This document shows positions 8,526-17,511 of a stretch of 64,000 nt of DNA, piece after piece. Both the position numbers and the translations under genes were made by a program. The notes under the pieces were generated by a model. It ran no database searches, was not told the DNA's origin, and was given only the letters and a program-made list of their open reading frames with translations. The stretch's first letter is position 1, and the number at the start of each line of letters is the position of its first letter. This stretch comes from Xestospongia bergquistia (Eukaryota > Porifera > Demospongiae > Haplosclerida > Petrosiidae), in the NCBI GenBank assembly GCA_963965975.1, contig OZ014421.1, positions 2,221,001 through 2,285,000 on the forward strand, in the 5' to 3' direction.

Positions 8526-11500
8526 ATGGCTGCAACCAGTCCAGGTATGACTGAATATTTTAATCAGTTGTCCAATTGCTATTGTGTGTTAGGTTATTAT
8601 GTACCTAAAAAGAGGTCCAATCACTCCACACATATAGTAGGTGACTACCTCTACATGTGGGGTGGTGATATAGATAGTCTCCCTATAGCACATGATACTG
8701 AATACAAACAGAGGATGACCTCTGTTATTGAGGTATTTCACTTAACATCTGGTATGTGGGAACAACAACCTACCAATGGGAAACCTCCATTAGGTGTTTG
8801 GGGCTATGCATCTACAGTTATTGGTAAAAGGATCTACTACTTTGGAGGGTATTGCAGTCATGACAATTGTCGTCATAATAGTCTCAACTCATTAACAACT
8901 GACTCACTTACTTGGAGTGAGCTGTTTCCTACAAATTCAAATATGGGTCCGATGATGAAATCATCTAGTGAAATGATACCTCTTAAATTCAATGATGAGG
9001 ATAATCTACTGGTTTTTGGTGGCATTGGTATGCGTCCTGCGTTTCCACAACATGGTGCTCAATATAATGATAAGGGAATAATAGGTAGATATGTTCGAAC
9101 CAATGAACACCACTACTATCAGTTATCCAGTGGTAAGAAGATTAATATATCATCATATTAATATACTTATACATCAAGTACTATTTTATTACCACTTGTA
9201 TTTCAGGTAATTGGATTGTACCAGATATAATTGGAAAAGGGCCACCTCCTTGTTATATCTTCACTCTCACAAAACTACCTAACAATAGAGCTATGTTATT
9301 TGGTGGTTTAACTCCTAATGGTCCTGATAACACAGTGTTTATAGCAAAATGTATGAAGACTGCAGTGGTGAGTACAATATGTAATAATTTGAAATATTTA
9401 GTAATTGTATAATATTATGGACAAATTATGTTTGTTGTTTTGAAATTGTTGAACAACATGAAGTTATATTGGAATGTCATTACAAATAACAAATTTAGGA
9501 ACTATTTACTAATGACTTAATAATCTCATTGTACATTACTTTAGTCAATTTAGAGTTTATGGAAATAAAAAAATGTTTTTATCGACAAAGTTTGTTTGGT
9601 ATTAGTAGTATTAGTAACAGAGATAATTATCTTTACAATTGTAGTAATAGATGTAACAATTGTTAGTTTGTCTGATCAAATGTAGTATGACCATATATGG
9701 TGAAAGTATTTGTACATTCAATGAATGTGTTAACTACATGTCATGTCATGACAATCACTCTATCTACATGTATGTAAAGTACTTCCTCATTATATCTGCT
9801 AAACATTAATGGTAGCAATCATTAATGAGTTATGTCACAGTCAAGAAATTTATAAATGTAAACCATTTATCTCTGTTAATGCAACAAATATTTAATCATG
9901 TTTTTCTGTATATCAATGATAGTGCTTTATTTTTATCATTTCCTGTTTATAGTTCAAATAACAACATTAGTTTATATGATATTTTATTAAAATAAGACTT
10001 CAATATGCTAATATACTAATCAGTCACAACCCAGTCTGTTAAATTATCAAAGAAAACACTGGTAGTTTGAGAAATTCCATAAATAGATGAGGTTACCATC
10101 ATACAGGTAATACTAAAACTTACAACTGGAACTTTGCTTGAAACTCTTGTAAAACCTTGAAATATTGTTTACTAGTTAATATACTTTGTTTTTTAGCTAT
10201 AGCAGAAGACTCAGAATAATTCTAGAAGCTTTAATTATTCATAATTGTATATTTAAATGATGCCATTGATTATAAGACACCCTCTAATAGTAAGTGTTTC
10301 AGTTATTGATTGATAGTGATACAGATATTGCAGCTATTATTCAAAAAAACTAGTTTACTAAAAGCATACAAACTAATCAAATTACTACTACATTAAATGT
10401 GAATGATGTTAACTTTAGTATTACATACTAAGCATTGGCAGATGTTTTGTCAGCCACTGCAAAAGCCAATGAATTGGCCTCAGTGTACACAATGTCATGC
10501 TGCTATTATGATTGATGACGTACATATTATTGTGGTGGGTGGACGAGACAAATACTCTAGTAATATTGCTGATAGCTGGTTATTTAACAGTGATACGACA
10601 ACATGGACAAAGGTTAGTTACTATAATGTAGTCACCCTGTGATCTAACTCTAACACAAAGTGGACTTAGTGTCTATGATCTAGCTACAGTATTCATAATA
10701 CATACATTAGGTACTTATTGTACATTAATATTTTAAAGCCTTGTAATAGGTCAAGTTTATCTAGTTCATACTGTGTCTAGAACACATCTACTACTGGTGT
10801 TATGTATACAATGCTAGTTATTATAATGTCATATAATACACTATATTCCATCTTATATAGCTCACTCTATCACATTCAATGACTCGGCACTGCCTCTCAG
10901 TTTGGAATGTGTCACCTACCACTGTATGGATAGTTCAATTTGGTGGATATAGATACCCAAGTAAACTCAATGATACTACTGTTATAGAGCTCAGTAAGTT
11001 TTGTCTATGAGCTGTTGTATAGTAATATATGCATTATCAGTTTTATCATAGTATGATATAGAAGCAAGACACACTAGCTGTTTGTATCAGAACTTAGACT
11101 CATGAATCATTACCATTGAAACATACTGATCTCTCACTGTAGTATATAATAATAACCAATGGTCTGTAGGAGACGTAATAACTTCTACTGAAGAATATCA
11201 AATTAAGCTACTGCAGAAGAGACATGAGATATCCGTACAATATTCTGGGAGATATGATCAACCTCAAATTAGTGTACAGTCTGGTATACATTTTCAGCAT
11301 TCTTCTTTGATACATGAACAGTTTGCAACAGAAAGACAGAGATATACAATGTTTAAAACTACAACTTGAAGTGACAAGCAAAGAGCTACAGGATACAAAA
11401 CAATTGCAGATAGATGTGACATGGCCCCTTCAGGAAGATCTCCAGACCAAAAAAAGACAAGTACAACAACTACTTCAAGAACTTGAAGAGAAACAAGAAA

Positions 11501-12483
11501 CTGAAGCTATGCTCAAAAGTGAAAATGAAAGTAAAGAAAGATTACTTGAACAACTGCTACAAGAGCAGGAAGGGAGGGAACAACAACAGCTACAGGATAG
11601 TCAAGAAAGAGACAGGATGCTTCATCAAGAGGTCCAGCAGTTGACTGCTGCTCTTCAACAAACACAGAAAGCTAATGCCACACTTCAACAACAAGTTCAA
11701 CATTTACAAGATCAGTCTCATTGGGTAGTCAGGAGGGAAGAGATAATGATGACTATGGAAGTCCTTGGTAAGGGAGGTTGGGGAGAAGTCAAGGTGGCTA
11801 AATTTCGTGGCTTTAGAGTAGCTGCCAAATGTCTTCATGAAATTTTCCTGTCACCATACAATATATCAGTTTTTTCACGAGAAATGGAGATTGCTTCTCA
11901 AGTACGTCATCCAAATCTCCTTCAGTTCATTGGAGCCACTCGAGTGGGCACTCCTATCATTCTCTCAGAATTAATGCCAACTAGTCTTCGTAAAGAAATT
12001 GAGAAATATCCACTAACACATACTCAAGTTATTAGGATTGCCCAAGACATATCTGCTGCTTTAAACTATCTTCATCTCTGGCAACCAGACCCTATACTAC
12101 ATCGTGATGTTAGTAGTCCTAATGTCCTCCTTGAACCATTTGGTAATGGAATATGGAAGGCTAAACTGTCTGATTATGGTTCAGCTAACCCTGTTCAAAG
12201 TATCTCAGCTAACAGTGTAGCTCCAGGTAATCCTTTCTATTCTGCCCCAGAAGCACAATTTCCAGACCAACATTCTCCAGCAATGGATGTCTTCAGTTTT
12301 GGTGTCCTACTTATGGAGATGGTCCTGTGTCAACCTCCTGGTTTTAAAACAGCAGAAAAATTGGCTCAATCAGAGACTATCCAGTGGCCAGTTATGAAAC
12401 ATCTTGTTCAAAGGTGTATCTCCCGTGAGAGTCAAGTTCGTCCATCTATTGCTCAAGTACTCATTGACCTAGAAGACATGTAG
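8526..12483 (+). CDS. KK1: kelch-coiled-coil-kinase gene, alpha type, with a 1-base frameshift
   Basis: Exons 8526-8544, 8593-9132, 9207-9367, 10433-10612, 10861-10993 and 11143-12483; all have GT-AG junctions and consistent phases. Exons 1-5 encode six kelch blades, each with a diglycine (WGG, FGG, FGG, FGG, VGG, FGG). Exon 6 encodes a Gln/Glu-rich coiled coil and a kinase with GKGGWGEV, VAAKCL, HRDVSSPNVLL, SDYGSAN and YSAPEA. Aligned to KK6, one extra T lies in the TTT at 11322-11324, with no compensating change between the exon 6 start and that point. Translation would stop at 11367-11369 after about 419 residues: a propeller without kinase. The downstream frame (11314-12483) stays open for 389 residues with all catalytic motifs, so the lesion is recent, a sequencing error, or bypassed by internal initiation. 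Without it the protein would be 790 residues. Confidence 0.8.
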
Positions 12484-13584
12484 TTTAGACAATAATTATA
12501 ATACTTGTTAGTAGTTCCTTCAGAATAATTTTCCTATAATATGCTATGATTATTACATTATTAATTAATATTATTATATTCTATTGTGCTATTACTACTG
12601 TGTGCAACTATAATTAATTCTTAAGTATTAAGTGCATTTCTATTATGGATATTATGAATATTATAAGAAGAATCTTTTTTTGAACACTTTGCAATTTATT
12701 CACTTATTTACTTTATAATAACAATATACTATACAAGGTGCTCTTTAATGGTTTCATCTCCTTCATAATGAAGGGACACTACCCTTATGTACATTTCTCA
12801 ATACTATTACATCCAATAGAGACTGTTGAGCAATCCTTACTAATCTAGAGAGGTTCAAATTCTATAACAAGCTATACTATTAGTAACTAGTTAATAAGTG
12901 TAAGTGTATTGTATAGTGTGTAGTTCAATAATAACCTAACTATAACATCAAATTCTAGTGTTTGTGTGTATACTTGTAATATAAAAGATTGTCATATCTA
13001 TTACACAAACACATACCAAGTCTCCATGTGCTAATGTCATTATAAACAGTTGTTTTCTATTTTTATTATAACATGTTAACATGTATATGTACATGTGCTA
13101 TAACATGTTATATTGTGCATGTGTAAGAACTAATTGTTATGGCCAGTGGTTTGATTAGGAGGCTAACCTTACATATACATTACTGATAGGATGATATATG
13201 ATATGTACATGTACAACTGTTCTGAATTATCCTTGCATTGAATGATAAATAGTGATATACGACATGCATACAATATATTTGCTTTGTTCCTTAATAGTTA
13301 GTCATAAAGGACAAACTACTATTGGTAATACTTAATAAAATAATAAATCATCAAAATAATTGAAAATGTATCATTGTGACATTGTGGACATGGATACACT
13401 AGACTTGAAAAGAACTGTTGTTGTTCATTATTAAAATAGATGCCTCAGATGTTATTCAAGAAAATATAATAGCTAAATAAAAATCCACATAAACTATAAA
13501 AATTAATAAACAATTTTTTTCATATTTCCCCATACACAATATTAATTATTATATAATATGTGTATTTGAGTATTTTCTACCCAC
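12484..13584. other. 3' flank of KK1, duplicated downstream of KK10
   Basis: No gene is seen. The first several hundred bases align closely with 54682-55700 after KK10, including a palindromic ACATGTTAACATGTATATGT stretch at about 13073-13092 and a TTGTTATGGCCAGTGGTTTG block at 13133-13152. KK1 and KK10 therefore descend from one duplicated unit that includes about 1 kb of 3' flank. Confidence 0.6.
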
Positions 13585-14666
13585 CACTGGGAGAAGATAA
13601 ATAAACCACTTCACAAATCAGTGAATTGGCCTCAGAAAAGATGGCGTCATGCTGCCACTCTAATCAGTGACCTAAATGTGATGGTGGATCTGTTATACCT
13701 GACAGCTGGTTATTTAACATTGATACAAAGACATGGACAAAGGTTAGTTACTCATTATTCTGTGATCTAACTTTATCATAAAGTGAATAAATGTCTATGA
13801 TCCTTTGTTTGAGGAGATGTAATAAAGAGTAATAGTTTGAACTTTGAAAATAACCCTCATTTATAGATAAATTTATGATTAATAATATTTATTGTTTTTT
13901 ATGACCCTGATTTTATGCTGTAACCTTGACAATATAGTCTGATACAAACTTTCTATATAATTATATTAATAAATGATGGATCAACTTTCATAGGTGTTTT
14001 AAGCTAATGTTATTCCTTCTTCTGAGCTCAAATATCATTTAATGAATTTTTCAAACTTTATCTATTTTCTGACTGATAAAATTTTTTTAAATAATTTTTT
14101 TGATGTATTTGATTATTTTATAGTCATAATTCAGGTTTTAAAGACTGTATATAAGAACTTATGTTCATGTTTAAAGTCAGTTCATACAAAGTTATAGTCT
14201 ATTACTAGAGTACATATATCCACTGATGTTACATGTATAATGACTAGTTTTGTTGTAATATCATAACATCATTATTATAATGTCATATGTTACCTGATTT
14301 GCAAAAGAGACCACTTCTGTCAAAACATTTGTGACCTGATTCGTGAAAAATAAACTGTTCAAACATCCCCAAAAAACAGTTTTGTATACATACAGTTATT
14401 ATATATGCATAACTATTCTATATATATACAAAACCGTTTTTAGTATTTTTTATCACCAATCAGGTCACAAATGTATTGACAGAAATGGTCCCTTTTTGCT
14501 AGTCAGGTCACATACAGTATATTATATTCCCTCTTATAACTCAATCTACTAAAGCCAGTGACTAATAGAGAAAGTCACTCCCTCTCTGCAGCATGGAGTG
14601 TATGGGCAGTACAATGTGGAGGAGACTATTTTGGTAAACTCAATGATACTACAGTGATAGAACTTA
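13585..14666 (+). pseudogene. Relic r2: beta-type exons 4 and 5 only
   Basis: An exon 4 relic (13585-13744) begins CACTGGGAGAAG and reaches the TGGACAAAG|GTTAGT donor, but the acceptor AG is missing and the diglycine region is deleted with a frame change. An exon 5 relic (14541-14666) keeps the donor A|GTAAGT but has lost its acceptor and an internal CACCTAC segment. The wording matches KK2/KK3 and KK4 better than alpha copies. A palindromic MITE sits in the former intron. No exon 6 follows; a piece of the beta-helix gene does. Confidence 0.8.
14287..14514. mobile_element. Palindromic MITE, copy 1
   Basis: The outer terminal repeats are GTTACCTGATTTGCAAAAGA on the left and the inverse of CTAGTCAGGTCACATACAG on the right. 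An inner repetition of the same TGACCTGATT motif follows a GACCACTTCTGTCAAAACA segment. The middle contains TTTTGTATACATACAGTTA and CATAACTATTCTATA. It has no coding capacity. It is the same family as 24164-24377 and 37912-38157. Confidence 0.8.
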
Positions 14667-14721
14667 GTAAGTACTGTCTCTTGATTATAGTATTTGTCTT
14701 ATAGTACAGACACCTGATCAT

Positions 14722-14905
14722 TATGCTTGGGATCATCTGTCTAAATCTTGTTTGAAACGAACATTTGCAAAAATTATGAGGGTATTTAAGAAGCCTCCAC
14801 TAGATCCTATTACTGAAGGTGTAGAACTTTCTTTAATGCATCCTGGATCCCCTCCTTTAATATGTGAAACTAGTTCAATATCTGTTGTATCAGTAGTAAA
14901 GATGA
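14722..14905 (+). pseudogene. Fragment of the beta-helix membrane protein gene (C-terminal tail)
   Basis: This aligns with 7248-7425 of the intact gene. It encodes WDHLSKSCLKR, then a tail ending in ALICETSS-like sequence with substitutions (KRTFAKIMRVFKKPP against KRPFAKIKRAFKKPP). The similarity breaks off before the stop codon of the parent. The fragment joins kinase-array relic r2 directly, so a rearrangement brought the beta-helix gene tail into the array. Confidence 0.85.
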
Positions 14906-15830
14906 TATATTACATATGTGTTGACATAAAAAGATAGTTGGTCATACAACTTTGTCTTCTAGACTATTGAATCTTCATCAACCAAAAAGTAGAGGTTTGA
15001 CATGATTTTTTTTTTACTTTAGTCAAGCTACCAACTGTTTTTATTGAGTCTGAAGGTCCTGTAGTTTCCATGGCATTCATATATATATATATACTCTGCT
15101 ACATAGTGGTCCACTACATATGTATCAGTTTTATTTCTTATTCATCAGTTATTTTATTAGTTTCTATAAGATAGTATTGTCCTATAAATATTCTAGTCTC
15201 ATACAGGATCCAAAAGTGAAATGTTCTTGTTTAGTAAGAATTGTAGTCACTGACAACAACATACTAGCTGAAGTGTCAACATATACCACACTGGCTTTGA
15301 CTGGGCTAGTTAAAGCTTTCAAAAATTCTAATCTGTTACTTTTAAAACTTTCTGTACAATATTTTTTGGCTACTCTTAATGTTTACAGCAACAACATAAT
15401 TACATCAAGACAAGCTTGGATGGTTCATTGTGATCTTGTTTTATAACTAGTATTAATAAGCATTCATTCATTGGTTAATAATATCATTATCAATATAATT
15501 AAGTTTCTCTATTTAATAATTTAGGGGCAACACCATTAAATTATAAGAGATAGAGAAATGAATTAGGATAACAAAGAAGCAAGGCAAAGCTCTCAGTAAA
15601 CTAATTACTACAATAATTATTAATAATAATTAAGACTTAACTGTTATGTTGATATAAAAGTATATAATGACCAATGTAACCCTGTACTTTTAGTTATTTT
15701 CAATAACAAGCAGTAATATCAGTACTTGTTATAACTATAACTTAACATGATGAATACAATGTGAACTAATAGTCTGGTATGGTCAACTGCATTACAGAGA
15801 GGAACCACTCTTTTATATAGTTATCATATT
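14906..15830. other. Gene-free stretch between the array relic and the transposon
   Basis: No recognisable gene. An open frame at 15120-15446 (108 residues) starts in a hydrophobic, AT-driven stretch and matches no family I know. I see no splice-compatible neighbours for it. Confidence 0.35.
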
Positions 15831-16254
15831 AGTCTTGTCCCCAGATCTATTCGTAAGCGAAAAGTAGCTCGAGTTCCCCAGTAAGGAATGCGGCTTAGGT
15901 GTTGGTATGCAATTAGAGGTACGAAATCATTAAATTGAAGTATTAGATGTGAATGTATGCATGGATACTCTTTATTAATATTAATCTGCTACTCCTGCTG
16001 GTATGACCTAAGCTGTAAACAGAAAGATGGCGTTATTATAAGCAGCGAGAACAAAGAAAATTTCTGTCTATGCTACATACTTCTAGATGCGCTAAGCAAC
16101 GAGAAACTTGAAATGCAATTGGAGAAGATTCATCAAAAAATAGACGAAGTCTTCTGTAAATTCAGCTGGAGAACTCTTTCAATATCACAATGAGTTTTTA
16201 GATATAAACTCAGCAGATATGCCAATATCAATAAACTTTTTTCTGATCCATCAT

Positions 16255-16521
16255 TAACACAACTAGTGGTGATGCACATAATACAATTGGTAATCCTTTA
16301 AAATTACAAATAAGATCATAAACCTTTGGTAGAATGGAATAGCATAGTTACTTCCCATATCCTGTTGGAAAACAACAGAAAACATCATTCCCAGAAACAA
16401 ATGCATTACTTACTTCTTTTTGTTTCTCTGAGAGTAAATCCAAATTCTTTGGCAGATTCATCGATTTAAAGACAACGATTATAGTAGACATATCTTCCCA
16501 CTTCAATTTAATGATATCCAT
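16255..16521 (-). pseudogene. RecQ-like helicase fragment inside the transposon
   Basis: Reading the minus strand from 16521 gives 57 codons starting MDIIKLKWEDMS and ending in FPTGYGK, a Walker A motif in the PTGYGKS form seen in RecQ helicases. The next codon is TAA (16350-16348) where Ser is expected. The frame then continues as LCYSILPKVYDLICN and on through CASPLVV, as in the next part of a RecQ domain. It is therefore a helicase N-terminus with a nonsense change at the Walker A serine. Later motifs (DEAH, motifs III-VI) are absent. A related but more decayed segment lies at 1745-1835 on the plus strand. Confidence 0.7.
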
Positions 16522-16538
16522 ATTTCATGGTTTATAGC

Positions 16539-17135
16539 CATTTCGTCTAATCCCATTTCGTCTAACAAAATGCACAATTGTTCCATTTCGTCTAAAAACT
16601 TTTAAATGATTTAAATAATGATTTAAATAACAGTAATTACAAAGATACCCAGTGGCTATACGCCCTAAGAAGTTCTTGTAAGGTATAATTTCCTGCTTCA
16701 TGCTTTTCTTCAATAATTTTCAGCCTGTTCTCATGGTTTCTGTACTTTCTTCTCCTTCTTCTTGGAAGTCCTCCTGCAGCCAGCTGTGCATGAACATCCG
16801 TGACTGCTCTTCCAGGACAACTTCTGTCTGTACATCTCCAATATATCTGCCCATTTGCTGTTCTTCGATTGAGTGTGTACCTATAACCTTGGTGTATAAG
16901 TGATCTAATTCCTCTTGTTGTTGTAACAAACTCCATTGATTCAATATGCTGTGTGTATGAAATTGCTCCTCTTAAGTACTCTACCATTCAAGACATCAAA
17001 TCCTTTACACTATTAGTTCTTTGGAATTAGAATTCCATCACCTTTACTGGCCTTTATTCACTTATCTTAGACCTTTTACACTATTAGACATTATTAGACG
17101 AAATGGGACAACTATACACTTTGTTAGACGAAATG
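16539..17135. mobile_element. Nested element with CATTTCGTCTAA termini carrying a FLYWCH ORF
   Basis: CATTTCGTCTAA occurs three times at the left end (16539, 16554, 16584). Its inverse TTAGACGAAATG occurs twice at the right end (17094-17105, 17124-17135). Left copies 2-3 with their spacer mirror the right pair (spacers about 18 bp with similar sequence), giving a terminal inverted repeat of about 42 bp. The element interrupts a junction that is continuous in the related foldback (CATATTTCATACTACCTC at about 2067-2084), so it inserted into the outer transposon. Its only ORF is the FLYWCH frame. No transposase is visible. Confidence 0.7.
16637..16987 (-). CDS. FLYWCH zinc-finger protein, short ORF in a transposon
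   Basis: 116 residues. The FLYWCH signature is visible in order: F20 (MEFVTTTRG), L30, Y35 and Y37 (GYRYTLN), W50, C52 and C57 (YWRCTDRSCPGR), and H85 (RNHENR) in the usual His-containing tail. FLYWCH domains bind DNA and zinc and are common in Mutator-like transposases and host regulators. The true start may be M1 (16987) or M18 (16936). After the finger comes an Arg-rich patch (PRRRRRK) and a short helix-like tail (KIIEEKHEAGNYTLQELLRAY). There is no transposase catalytic domain, so this is either the DNA-binding remnant of a transposase or a tiny stand-alone finger protein. Confidence 0.65.
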   Translation of the reverse strand: MVEYLRGAISYTQHIESMEFVTTTRGIRSLIHQGYRYTLNRRTANGQIYWRCTDRSCPGRAVTDVHAQLAAGGLPRRRRRKYRNHENRLKIIEEKHEAGNYTLQELLRAYSHWVSL

Positions 17136-17252
17136 TCATGACACCTACTTCACACTACCTCTAATTGCATACCAACACCCGAGCCACACTCCTTACGGGG
17201 AGACTTACTTTTCGCTTGCGAGTAGGTCTGGCGACGAGACTATTATCATATT

Positions 17253-17511
17253 AGATAAATCAGGACTATATTATTTTATTATATTTATGTTATATATATA
17301 TATATAACTACATAAATTATAATATATGAAAGTTAACTGAACTATATCTTTAATAACTGATGGAGTGTTTTAAATGGATAAACAGTAGACTTAATCGGAC
17401 GTACGGATCACAAGTTACTATTTGCCTAAATAAATAAAGGGTGTGGCTCATTATTATTAACGGTGTGTCTGTTTCCTGAATAGTTAAGATTGAGCGACGT
17501 CTAGATCTGAG
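17253..17511 (+). promoter_or_regulatory. Upstream region of KK2, beta type
   Basis: The last 40 bp share GTTAAGA...GCGACGTCT with KK3, just before the ATG; GACGTC is a CREB/ATF-like palindrome. There is also a GGGTGTGGCTC box near 17439. No double CCAAT motif and no TATA box are seen. A (TA) tract lies at 17291-17307. The functional reading is inference from similarity between only two copies. Confidence 0.4.

Larger units (their letters stand above)
15831..17242. mobile_element. Inverted-repeat DNA transposon, Mutator-like (tentative), non-autonomous
   Basis: The left end (15831, AGTCTTGTCCCCAGATC) and right end (17241, read inward AGTCTCGTCGCCAGACC) form inverted repeats of about 90 bp, both running to GTTGGTATGCAATTAGAGGTA. 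TTATCATATT flanks both sides (15821-15830 and 17243-17252), a likely 10-bp target duplication. Duplications of 9-10 bp are typical of Mutator-like elements. The interior holds a broken RecQ-like helicase fragment on the minus strand and a nested FLYWCH element. No Mutator transposase is seen, so this is probably a cargo-carrying derivative. The right end is only 270 bp upstream of the KK2 start codon. Confidence 0.75.

Noticed and set aside
15120..15446. 108-residue ORF upstream of the transposon
   Set aside because: N-terminal half is AT-driven hydrophobic sequence, and I recognise no domain or splice partners.
15957..16193. 78-residue + strand ORF in the transposon
   Set aside because: Part of this interval matches non-coding loop sequence of the first foldback element in the opposite orientation, and no domain is seen.
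16525..16713. Minus-strand ORF with repeated RRNG
   Set aside because: It is the terminal repeat CATTTCGTCTAA of the nested element read in one frame, not a protein repeat under selection.
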